From contig JACGWO010000002.1 of the NCBI GenBank assembly GCA_034509735.1, positions 50,031,115-50,095,114 of the forward strand: a stretch of DNA of 64,000 nucleotides. The letters are read 5' to 3'. Below the pieces are notes generated by a model, which saw only the letters and a list, made by a program, of their open reading frames with translations, was not told the origin of the DNA and did not search any database. This DNA is from Sesamum alatum (taxonomy: Eukaryota > Streptophyta > Magnoliopsida > Lamiales > Pedaliaceae). Made by a program: the position numbers and the translations under genes. This document shows, in pieces, positions 12,671 to 23,900 of this stretch; the stretch's first letter is position 1, and every line of letters begins with the position of its first letter.

Positions 12671-15600
12671 TTAGAGTTGATCCAAGGGGAAGGGGCGAAT
12701 ATTGGCGGAGCCCATCTTCCAGATCTTGATGGATGCGGTGACGCTGGCTCCCGTGGCGTTGTTGAACAAGAAGACACGTGCTTCGCCATCGATGGCCTTT
12801 GTGGGGTAAACTCTTGATGTGATCACTCTCCTCCCTCCTTGTGCAAAGCTCTCTACGATCGAGTGATCCACCTGACATCGTTTTTCGATAACTTTGTTAA
12901 GAAATTACAGGACATGAGTTGAGAAAAAAAATCAAATGCAAGAATACACAAAGTTTAACTGTTTCTATGTCCATGATTAATGAAATTAAACATTCATGAA
13001 ATGAAAAAAGTGGGGATTATGACATACCAATGATCTGATGGTTAACTTTTCACCATCAAGCACCGGGACTTTGCTCCCGTAAACTATTTTGTCAACATCG
13101 GGAGCTACCGATGACCTGCACGATCAACATATCCCTCACTCAAGAACACATCTATAAATCAAGTTGGTAAGAGTGAAAATTCAGCCGTTGAGCCATCAAA
13201 AACGATGAAACGAACCTCAACTCATCAGCGCAAAAATGAGTCTCGACCTCCCCATTAGGCCCTTTACCAACGTAGAAGTAGATTGGTGTCAACTCTGATA
13301 GATTTTCATCAGAAAGAACGACAATCCCAAACGGTCCAAGAATTCCCCTAGCAGCAGCACCACCGCTTGTAGGACAATCGTATCCGACGTCTGCTTCAGT
13401 TGTCGCTTCAAATGCATCTTTGTCTATTTCAAATGAGGCAACTATGTCCAGCTGCATTTGTACAGTCATAAAATCAATAATTGTAGAAATCTTGGTTATG
13501 TTTTCGGATTATTGGACAAAATACGAACCTGTGATCCTGAGTCGACTTTAACTGGCACAACCGATCCTGGTTCAAGCTTAGCATTGAACTCAAAACTATC
13601 TGATCTCAAGCTCTCCACTTCTTCCACAGGCCATTGGAGTATGTTGTTGCCTGTCTTTTTGTCGAACACAACGGTCCTTGGAATAGACTGCATGAAATCA
13701 AACCATCAAAACTCCAACCAAAACAGGGGAAAAAACAAACAAAGCGTATAAACTCCTAGGTTGTCCAATTTATGTATCGTGTGATGGTACTAGGTAGTAG
13801 GATGAAATGGTACCTGAACTGAAGCCCATCCTTTCAAGATATCAAGTGCTTCAGCATCAGTTTCTCTGATCCAACCCCACAAAATTCTCCTCTTCTTATT
13901 TTGGTCATAAAATGTCTTTGATGCATAGTATTTCCCATAGTCATACCTTAGGCCAATGCCCACATCCAATTCCGGGTCATCGGGTGTCCACTTGTTCTTA
14001 ATCGGGTCATACGTTCCAAGCGCATAGTAATCATTCTTGTCGTCGTCCAAACTTACTTTCATCACGTGCTTAATGCCCTGTCCGTTAGCTGATGTATCCA
14101 ACCCATTTGCCTCCGTCAAAGAAATCGGGTAAAAGTCGATGCACTCCCACATACCCGTACCGGGGACCTCATGCAAGTATCCATCCAACAACTCATACTT
14201 AAAGAAGTCAGCAGTCTCATAAACAAGTGAAATACCCGTTTTATTAACTTTCGACCCGATTGTGATCCGCCACTTATCGCCATCCGGGCTAAGCCAAGCA
14301 GTTGTCGGATCCCTAAAGTCCTTATGGCCAATACCGGGTGGAGGGACCATGACCGGATTATTCTGGTACTTGACCCATTTAAGGAGGAGGGGGTCAGATA
14401 AGTCGGCGGGGTATGCTAGACATTGCACCTGCACTACATCATGTGTGTCTCCGGTGTACAACATCATGATCCGACCATCAGGAAGGATCGTGGCGGACCC
14501 CGTCCAGACTCCATTGACATCGTACCATTGATCAGGAACCATAGCATAAGGGAGGTGGAGCCAGTGGATCAGGTCCCTTGATACTGCATGGCCCCATGTG
14601 ATGTTGCCCCAAACGGCTGATTCTTGATTGTATTGGTAAAACAGGTGATACCATCCCTTATGAAACAATGGACCTGTCATGTACACATGCATTATAATCC
14701 TAAGATTATTAGCATGTCATTACATATTGTAAATTCATAAATTCCACCTCATCATCTCATGGATTTGCAAATTCAATCCGCAATCTAAATTGTATTTTCT
14801 GATTTAAATTCATATTAAATCTACTAATATTTAATGATTGGCAACAAATATGAATTTAAGGTCACATAAATCACAAGGAAAAAGAGAGAATAAGAGCAAA
14901 CATGTTTTCTTTTTTTTCTTGTTACTGTACTTCAAATATGTCCCAAGAATGTAATAAAAGGACAATATATATTTATTTATAAAAATTAAAAACATCATGA
15001 ATGATTTTGTAAGAGTGGGCCTCCTCATCTACTCCCAACCCCATTGGTCCACGACTATGTATTATAAAACATACATTATTGTACTAAAGCTCAATACTTT
15101 AATTTCCAGATTGAGAACCTTCTTAATACTTATCTGTCTCTAACTTATCCAAATCCCCAACCAATAACATCTTGAAAATTCACCTAATTTCCTCAGAAAA
15201 ATTAGCAAAAAGGTAATTAGCTTTTAGCATACAAGTTCCTATTTCTATATTTCTTTTTATATTAAATTAATTACAATTATATCATAATCTTTAATCACAT
15301 AATTGAAATACCATGTATCAATATTTAATATTTATAATCAATTAACAATTGTTATTAAAATAAAATAATGCCCAAAAATTGGTGATTTCGAAGCACTTTT
15401 TAAATTTCAGGTTACTCGCTAAGCACTTTTTACCACATTTAGAAAGCGCTTTTTGCAAACTTTTAGACAAATTAATTAAAGAAAGAGAGTTCTTGAAGCA
15501 CTTACCATTAGGATCTGTCGGAGAGCCCACCAGAATTCGTCCCCAAAAAGTTTTCCACAGAAATAAAAAATTAAGAAAAGAAATAGTTAGAAATAATAAA

Positions 15601-16120
15601 TACGGATGTTAATTAGCAAAAATATAGGAAAATCATGATGTCTAATTATTAAATTAAAAAAAAAAAAAAAGGAAATTGTATGAGGTAGAAACCTACCATT
15701 CATCCAATTCTTTTCCGGTTGAAAATGGTAAGCCGTCCTCTGCCAGGACAGCATAACATTACTCCAAGAAAAACTCAACCCTCCGCCGCTAACCCGCCGG
15801 AAAACCTTCTCCGACGCTCCCTGCGACACCCCTCTTGACGGCGGCTCAGTAAGAGGTCTCGCCGGAGATAAATCACCAACTGAAGTTGAAGGCGTAGTTT
15901 CTACAGTATCACTGCTACTGAGTTTGACTGGCCTTTGGCTGAAAATCAGGAGGACTAATGACAGCAAAAGGAAAGACGAAAGCAAGATGCTGGGGAGGAG
16001 CTTCTTGGGCCTCCGGGGCTCCGCCCCGGAGGAGGTTGGTTCGGGGCCGGCGGGGATGGGGGAGTAGGTGGTGGCGCCTTCGAGATCGTAGGGCGGCGCG
16101 TGGGAGGACGCGGTGGCCAT
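12671..16120 (-). CDS. Vacuolar acid invertase (beta-fructofuranosidase), copy 1
   Basis: Seven exons on the minus strand: 16120-15697, mini-exon 15514-15506, 14673-13814, 13687-13529, 13451-13216, 13115-13028, 12871-12671; sum 1977 bp, 658 aa. It hydrolyses sucrose to glucose and fructose in the vacuole (GH32, EC 3.2.1.26). A cytosolic N-terminus (YSPIPA near residue 19) precedes one membrane segment (about 41-60), then the pro-region. Catalytic motifs are present: NDPNG (D142 nucleophile, rebuilt across the mini-exon), DFRDP (D266) and MWECIDFYP (E321). Later landmarks include [19 protein letters not shown] and the C-terminal beta-sandwich. Two oddities: Ile323 where vacuolar enzymes carry Val and cell-wall enzymes Pro, and Q161 where the paralog and relatives have Pro (QYNP). 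The N-terminal anchor argues for vacuolar rather than apoplastic location. A fructosyltransferase is not excluded but motif 1 is invertase-like. Confidence 0.93.
15506..15514 (-). other. 9-bp mini-exon 2 of invertase copy 1
   Basis: The minus strand reads acag|ATCCTAATG|gtaagt. Joined to the final G of exon 1 and the first GT of exon 3, it encodes the Asp-Pro-Asn of the catalytic NDPNG motif. Plant invertase genes are known for this mini-exon. Skipping it would delete the nucleophile while keeping the frame. Confidence 0.95.
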
Positions 16121-16202
16121 TGTGGTGGTGGGGGGAGGGATGGAGGGAGACTGAGTTGAAGTATTAGGGACGGAGGAGTTATTATAATTATAGAAGTAGC
16201 AG

Positions 16203-16213
16203 CACGTGATTGG
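16203..16213 (-). promoter_or_regulatory. G-box plus CCAAT box upstream of invertase copy 1
   Basis: CACGTG (16203-16208) abuts ATTGG (16209-16213; CCAAT on the gene strand), 83-93 bp upstream of the start codon. The surrounding 100 bp is homologous to the proximal promoter of copy 2, where the CCAAT box is kept but the G-box position reads CATTTG. G-boxes bind bZIP/bHLH factors; the functional consequence is inference. Confidence 0.5.
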
Positions 16214-16299
16214 CTAAGATGTGTGTCTGAGTTGGAATTTTGTCAGATAAAAGAGTGGAAAAGTGTTTAAATAAGAATTTTGGCCATCGACATTAGAGG

Positions 16300-16800
16300 G
16301 AGGGGACTTCTAGGTGGGCTACGAATTCTAATTCAAATACAATTTGGTTGAATTTGAATTAAATATATTATAAATATATATATATATATATATTTGTTAT
16401 GTAATTAGTATGTAATTTAGAAAGAAGATTATTAGGAGGGCACAAATTCTGATTCAAATCAGAATTTGATTGAATTTGAATGAATTATATTATAAGTGTA
16501 GTATATTTGTTATATAATTCGTATGTAGTTCAATAAGAATGATCAATTCCATGTCAAATGTATTATATTTGTTATATAATTAGTTGATTTTGGCCAAATT
16601 AAAAGATTTTTTTTAGGAGTAGTGAAATTCTAGTTCAGATCAAGTTTGATTAAATTTGTACCAATTTACAAGGTGAGTGTAGTATACTTAATGTGTAATT
16701 GGTATATAGTTCATGAATGATGAACGATCACATGAGAAGTGTGTCACACTTGCTATGTGATTAGTTGGTTTTGACCATATCTTATTTGTTTAAGAATTTT
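16300..16800. repeat. Diverged tandem repeats upstream of invertase copy 1
   Basis: Three units carrying an AATTCTRATTCARAT...GATTGAATTTGAAT core start near 16324, 16444 and 16624, each followed by ATTTGTTATRTAATTAGT-like words. An (AT)n run lies near 16374-16392. Related words occur upstream of invertase copy 2 (about 26600-26760), so the repeat may predate the gene duplication. Confidence 0.55.
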
Positions 16801-16873
16801 TCCTTGGGGCGGGACTCTGTTCGGTAATGGTTAATTTTGACTCAATTTTTTTCATTTTAATTATTTAAATTAG

Positions 16874-17130
16874 GATAAATTACAGTGACACCACCTGAGG
16901 TTAGGCCCAATTACACAAACACTTCCTGAGATTTGCGAAATTACAGTTACATCCCCTGAGGTTGTAATTATATTACAACTATACTCCCTATTCAAAGGCA
17001 AAGCTTACACCAGTACCCCTGAAAAATATTACACTAACACCCCTTAGGAGGTGTAACTGTAATTTTGCAAAAGACAGGGAGTGTTTGTGTAGTTGGGTCT
17101 AACCTCATGGGGTGTCAATGTAATTTACCC
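16874..17130. mobile_element. MITE with about 80-bp TIRs and perfect 9-bp target duplication
   Basis: The ends are GGATAAATTACAGTGACACC and the complement GGGTAAATTACATTGACACC, extending inward as an imperfect palindrome through GAGGTTAGRCCCAA and ACACAAACACT. Both flanks carry TTTAAATTA (16865-16873 and 17131-17139), a perfect 9-bp duplication that points to a Mutator-like transposase. About 257 bp and non-coding. Relatives are at 40501-41007 and 46123-46626. Confidence 0.8.
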
Positions 17131-17139
17131 TTTAAATTA

Positions 17140-19702
17140 ATTTGATACGACAATTTTATAAAAAAAAATTAAAAAAACATAAAAATCTTGTAATATTACT
17201 CTAAAGTAGTTGTTCGAAACTAGTAATGTCACATAATTCATTTAAATGAATTTCAAATAAGCAAATAGTTATGAATAATGGTTTCTTTTCGAACATCTCA
17301 AAGAAACATTAGGTAGTAGTAATAAATTTTACTCAGAGAAAATATTCAAAAGAGGGTTTGAAATATGTGCACAACAAATAACATTAATGTGATTATGTTG
17401 TCGGAGTATAGAGTCTAACACATTACATCTAAATCTTTTTGAAAACTTTTTTATTAGTGTTAAATTTATAATTTTACTAATGTCTTACGAATTACAAGCG
17501 TTGCAATACACAGTCGGCCCATGATCTTCCGATGGATTTCGATCTCACATTTCAAACACTCCATTTTGCGTTTTGAATTTTTATCGATTCAAAACACTTC
17601 CAAAATACAACTCGCTTCTTGTTCACCACTTTCTATCATAATCTACACAAAATCAATCGTAGCAACACCAATCTTGAACAGTCTTCAATGTAAGAGAATT
17701 TTCAAATTACATAAATCATTGTGTCATGCATTGATATGATTTTCGGAATTAATTTATTTGGATGAATTTAATAATTTAATGACCTTTTAGTAACAGAAAG
17801 ATAGAAGAAATTTAATAAATTATCCAAAGAGAATATCAAATATTGAGCATATATGTGGTTGTGGAGGATGGATGAAAGCAATATTGTGTAAAGGGTGAGA
17901 ATCACATGGGCATTAGAAAAATAGATAGCAGATATGCAATGGTTTGCAAACTAGCATTATTACATTTATAGATTGGTCAACAAATTTCTGTTGTGGTCTG
18001 ATTTTTAAACTGCTGGTCGTGAAAACAACTAATGTTTCCCTACCTAACACCACACAGTATGCTTCATGAGCCTCTTACTTTGTCTAACACATTCTACAAA
18101 CATCTCATATGCTCCCTTCGTCTTATAAAATGTTTTTTAAAATTTATTATGTTATTAAATTTTATCAAACAATAAATTATTAAAATATTTGTTGATAATG
18201 TAGAAAGCGAGATTGACTGAATTTCATTAATTGGGCTCTCATGATCAGCACAGGCTATACACTTCACAAATTAGAAGCATTTAGTTCTTCAATTAAGGAT
18301 TTCCTTTAATTGCTCATCGAAAGTCCACTTTTACGATGTCTCTATAGGTAATTAGTAGGGTTGTTAAGTTCGTTTTTACCCTCACCAATTGTCAATATAT
18401 AGGCGTAATCTATTAGTTATAGATAATTTAATAATTAAAAATAATTTAAAAATATACGATCTTGATCTCCCATTGAAAGAGTTATTTGGCCTTTGATTTT
18501 GTTTTGTCTCCATTATTATTTGTATAACACAATGTTGCTGGATTTATAATGTTTCATTAATGATTAGTTTGTAATTAATATTAAAAAATGTTTTATAACA
18601 TATTAAAAAATATTATAAACACATCCTTTAAAATTTGGTTGAATGTGAAAAATAATTTGAAAGTTGAGACCTTATGGGAACTGAGCAGGTGTGAGTGGTC
18701 TACAACGTTCTGTAACATGATGCACGTGATGGGAGAATTAAGTGATTTTTGAGGAATTTAATTAGTGTGGTAATACCACTTTTCTACTCTGCTGTCTTGT
18801 CGGAGACAGTGATGATGATGAGTGGTCGCATAAATCAACGTCGCAAAAACAAAAAAGACCCCTCAAATAAATTTATTTTATATCCATCACGTCATGTCTT
18901 AGCTTCTATTTAATTAATGATGACTGTTGATATTGCGGTATTACATAACACAATTGACCCAATTAAATTATTTGCAAGATTTAATATTTTTTTGAATATT
19001 TTGGGAGGCCACGACGTGGAAGAGCTATAATTTTGTATTAAATTTGTTGGATTGGCTAGATTGCCCAATCCAACCTCCCAGAACGAATTTTAAGGCGTAA
19101 TCTGTTGTTATAATTGTCAGGATTGTTTAAACAAACAAAAGAAAAAAACATAGACACACTGTGCATAGTCAAAGTTTGTTTTGGAATTTCTAAATGATAA
19201 AAGCTACAATTAAGAGATTATCGTTGAAGAATAATCTTGTTTTGGCATTTTCAACATTAATTTTTACATGAATTCGTAAGTATTATTTCACTTGATGATT
19301 GGTCAGTCTACCCAATATACTCATTACATGATTAACTTAAAATTTAATTGAATTCGATTTGAATTAGAATTTTTCATATCAACATACTGTCAAAGTTCAA
19401 TAATATTTATATTAATGCATGATTTTTTTTTTATCATATATTTATCAAATTACGCAATATTTCCTATACCCAAAGTGAACGCGCCTGAAAAGATTACATC
19501 AGTATCCAAATTTTACATATTGAGTTTAGTTTAACTTGAGATTTAACATAGGAAAATACTAGCCCATAAAACTTAGAAAGAATAGAATTTCCACCTACAA
19601 AATTATCAGAGTTCGGATGAACAATCGTTTGAGTTTAGCATACAACACAAAAGAACAACATAGAGAAAAAGAAAAAAGCCCTAGAAAACAATTAATGTCT
19701 TA
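17140..19702. other. AT-rich intergenic DNA
   Basis: No coding frame, RNA gene or bounded repeat that I can support. Confidence 0.5.
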
Positions 19703-20269
19703 CTACGTAGGAGGACGAAAACAAAACTCATATCCATTGAAATCAGACGAAGAATAAAAATTGATCACGCAAATCGCGCCAACAATCGCCCCACTCCCAA
19801 ACGCCCCAAAATACTTGGCAATTTTCCCCCAAATTCTCCCCAACCCTTCTCCCTCCTTCGCATTCTCATCATCCACACATTTCTCCGGCGACTTCTCGCC
19901 GTCAGAATCGCATACACGCACGGCGTCGTCGTTCAGGAGCGTCTGAGTGCAATCAGAACACACCGACGGCGTATCACCATCGAGATAGTTATTCTGTGTA
20001 CAAGTTCGGTACTCATCCCAGCCCCGAAACGCGGCCTCAAGTCCGTGGAGTTTCTCTCCGATTTCGTGCAGATAGTCGGCGTTTTGCGGCCGAGAAGATG
20101 CCTCCGCCCTGAGAAGATGGTTGAGGAAAATGAAGCGCTGCTCGATATCGTCTACGACGAATTGGTAGCCGGGGTCGGGGTGTTTGTCTAGGGGGCGGCG
20201 GAAGACGTCGGCGAGTTTGGATTCGAGTTGGTGGAGTTTCTTCTGCAAGATGACTGATCGCCGTGTCAT
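19703..20269 (-). CDS. Uncharacterised plant protein with C-terminal membrane segment
   Basis: A single-exon frame of 188 aa with balanced, non-repetitive composition and higher GC than its flanks, which supports a real gene. The N-terminal half is helical and charged (ILQKKLHQLESKLADVF, then DDIEQRFIFLNHLLRAEASS and LHEIGEKLHGLEAAFRGWDEYR). The middle is acidic and Cys-containing (CSDC). Residues about 155-172 (GAFGSGAIVGAICVINFY) form one membrane segment followed by a 16-residue tail. This layout matches a plant-specific family I recall as a DUF (possibly DUF7610), but I cannot confirm the name. Function is unknown. It sits between the two invertase genes on the same strand, which suggests it was caught up in or inserted after the tandem duplication. 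Confidence 0.75.
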   Translation of the reverse strand: MTRRSVILQKKLHQLESKLADVFRRPLDKHPDPGYQFVVDDIEQRFIFLNHLLRAEASSRPQNADYLHEIGEKLHGLEAAFRGWDEYRTCTQNNYLDGDTPSVCSDCTQTLLNDDAVRVCDSDGEKSPEKCVDDENAKEGEGLGRIWGKIAKYFGAFGSGAIVGAICVINFYSSSDFNGYEFCFRPPT

Positions 20270-20986
20270 TTTCTGTGAAGTAATTCGTAGCGCAAGTTTG
20301 ATTTGGTTTCTAGTTTTATTTGAAAGCTTTGGCTGCTCATCAACGGCCGCGACGGTTATTACCTTCTTGGCGACGGTTTATTCTCTTATTTTTTATTTTT
20401 AGAAAATATCTATAAGAGCAACATTTACCATATATTTCTTTGATTTAAATTTCATAGAATATTTTATAGCAAATAAACATATAAGTTCCAAAAATAAGAA
20501 CATTGAGTCTTAAGTTATTTCCAGAAAAAGAAAAATAAGTTCCTAAATCATTTTTTCAGATTTTTTAATCACTCTTACTATAAAGTAATTATTATTAATA
20601 GTTTATACATTTTTTAATTTTATTTTATTTTATCTAAATATATAATTTGAAAATCTAAGTAATTTCTGTTTATAAAATAAATTAATCACATGGTCTGAAC
20701 ACTATTAAAGTTGGTAGCTTGAACTTTAATAAGCATTGTGAAATGGATTTCAGAAAGTCTTATATACCTCATTTGACAAAATCGCACTTTTAATCACACT
20801 AGATATATAAAGCTTGTCCAAATTTAGTCCTATCTTTTATGGGATTGACATATGAAATACAAATGCATTGAAAAATTAACAACTTTAATCCTCGTCCGTT
20901 AAATAGTTAACGGCAAATGCACGTGATGCTCCAGCTAGCATCATTCGTGGTCAAATATTGAGAAAATGAAGCGGAATTTTTACAAC
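20270..20986. other. Spacer between the 188-aa gene and invertase copy 2
   Basis: Holds the promoter of the 188-aa gene and the 3' flank of invertase copy 2. It is AT-rich and I see no further gene. Confidence 0.5.
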
Positions 20987-23900
20987 TTAATTAGTTCCAT
21001 CTTCCAAGGGGAAGGGGCGAATATTGGCGGAGCTCATCTTCCAGATCTCGATGGATGCAGTGACGCTGGCTCCCGTGGCGTTGTTGAACAAGAAAACACG
21101 TGCTTCGCCATCGATGGCCTTTGTGGGGTAAACTCTTGATGTAACCACTCTCCTCCCTCCTTGTGCAAAGCTCTCCACGATCGAGTGATCCACCTGACAT
21201 CGTTTTTCGATAACTTTGTTAAGAAATTACAGGACATGAATGAAACATGAGTTGAAACAGAAAATCAAACACAAGAAAGAATACACAAGAATGAAATTAA
21301 ACTTTGATTTCTGAATGATGAAGAAAAGAGAGGGGATTAATTATGACATACCAATGATCTAATGGTTAACTTTTCACCATCAAGCACAATGACTTTGCTT
21401 CCGTAAACTACTTTGTCGACATCAGGAGCTACCGATGACCTGCACCATCAACACACGCTTCAATCCAGAATACAACTATAAAACACGTACGTTTGTAAGA
21501 GTGAACATTTAGCCATTGAGCAATCAAGAACGATGAAACTAACCTCAATACATCAGCACAGAAATGAGTCTCGACCTTCCCGTTAATCCCTTTAGCGACG
21601 TAGAAATAGATTGGTGTCAACTCCGATAGATTTTCATCAGCAAGAACGACAATCCCAAACGGCCCAAGAATTCCCCTATTAGCAGCGCCACCGCTTGTAG
21701 GACAGTCATACCCGACGTCTGCTTCAGTTGTCGCCTCAAACGCCTCTTTGTCTAATTCAAATGAGGCAACTATGTCCAGCTGCATTCATTTGGTACTAAA
21801 ATCAGTAGCTTTTCTGTAGAAATCTTGGCTATGTTTCTTGATTATTAGCCAAAGTACAAACCTCTGATCCTGAATCCACTTTAATTGGAACAATAGATCC
21901 TGGTTCGAGCTTTACGTTGAGCTCAAGACAATCTGATCTCAGGCTCTCCACTTCTTCTACCGGCCATTGGAGTATGTCGTTGCCTGTCTTATGGTCGAAC
22001 ACAACAGTCCTCGGAATAGACTGCATGAAATCAGACCATCAAAACTCCAACCAAAACAGTAACAAACAAAGCATGATAACTCCTAGGCTGTCAGGATGAA
22101 ATTCTACCTGAACAGAAGCCCATCCTTTCAGGATATGAAGGGCTTCAGCATCAGTTTCTTTAATCCAACCCCACAAAATTCTCCTCTTCTTGTTTTGGTC
22201 ATAAAATGTCTTTGATGCATAATATATCCCATAGTCATATCTTAAGCCAATACCCACATCCAATTTCGGGTCATCGGGTGTCCACTTGTTCTTAATCGGG
22301 TCATATGTTCCGAGTGCATAATAATCATTGCCGTCATCATACAAACTTGCTTTCATCACATGCTTTATACCCGACCCATTAGCTGATGTATCCAACCCGT
22401 TTGATTCCGTCAAAGAAATCGGGTAAAAATCAATGCACTCCCATATACCCGTACCTGGGACTTCATTCAAGTACCCCTCCAATAACTCATACTTGAAGAA
22501 GTCGGCAGTCTCGTAAACAAGTGAAATACCCATTTTATTGACTTTCGCCCCAATTGTAATTCGCCACTTGTCTCCATCTGGGCTACGCCAAGCAGTTGTC
22601 GGATCCCTAAAGTCCTCATGGCCAATACCCGATGGAGGGACCATGACCGGGTTATTAGGGTACTTGACCCATTGAAGAAGGAGGGGATCGGATAGGTCGG
22701 CGGGGTACGCTAGACACTGCACCTGCACGATATCACGGGTGATTCCTGTGTACAACATCATTATCCGACCATCGGGGAGGATCGTTGCGGATCCTGTCCA
22801 GACTCCATTGACATCGTACCATTGATCAGGGACCATTGCATAGGGGAGGTGGAGCCAATGGATCAGGTCCCTCGATACTGCATGGCCCCATGTGATGTTG
22901 CCCCAAACAGCTGATTCAGGATTGTATTGGTAAAACAGGTGATACCATCCCTTGTGAAACAATGGACCTGTCATGTACACATGAATTTCCCTAACATTGT
23001 TAGCATGTCATTGTCATTGCATGCTGTAAATCCGCAAATTCCACCTCATCATCTCATAGATTTGCAATCCAATCCAATTTGTCATTAAAATTTCTATTAT
23101 AAATTTGTATTGCATTTTATATCATATTTCATATATATATATATATATATATCACGTGTTCAAAATGTTTTTTAAATAACTAGACAATACGTTTTTGTAT
23201 ACGTGGTGTTATTTATAAAATTCAATATAAGAGGCATTAGGATTTCAATCCCTTGCCAATACAAGAACACACTTTACTTATGACCTATTTGGAAAAATAT
23301 AAAATGTTGGCACTACAAATGAAAAAATTCAAAATAAAATACATTATAATAAAAGATAATATTAATGACGAAATTTGAAGTAGCAATTTTTTTAAATTGT
23401 TACAGAAAAGATCTATTCATTAATAATAATTTTGATCTTATCACAATATAATTTTTTTAAAAAAATTGTATGTCACAATTTTTTTTATAAGTTATCACTA
23501 TCGATAATTAGCAACAAATCCATAGTGTCACTTGAGCGTAACTATATACACACCTGACTAATATTTTTATTGATAATTTTATGCACAACATTGTATTTAA
23601 TTATTCCAAGTGACAATTTTTATTAAGTAATCATCATTGTTGACAATTTGTATCAAGAATTTAACCGAAAATAGGGAAACTTGGCAATATCTTAAGAAAA
23701 GAATATAAAAATGAATTTACAAACAAAATATGCCTCAAATATGTCCCAATAATCTAGCAAAAGGACAATATTAATAAAAATTAAAAACGTCATGTATCAA
23801 TTATAATCTTTTTGTTTTATTTATATTTTGAAACTTATTAAATTAATTCCAAGTGTAAATAGTAAAATTAATTGATATTTTAATATATATTTCGTCATTA

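Noticed and set aside
12540..12878. Alternative minus-strand frames over the last invertase exon
   Set aside because: They are shadows of exon 7, which is fixed by phase and by homology to copy 2.
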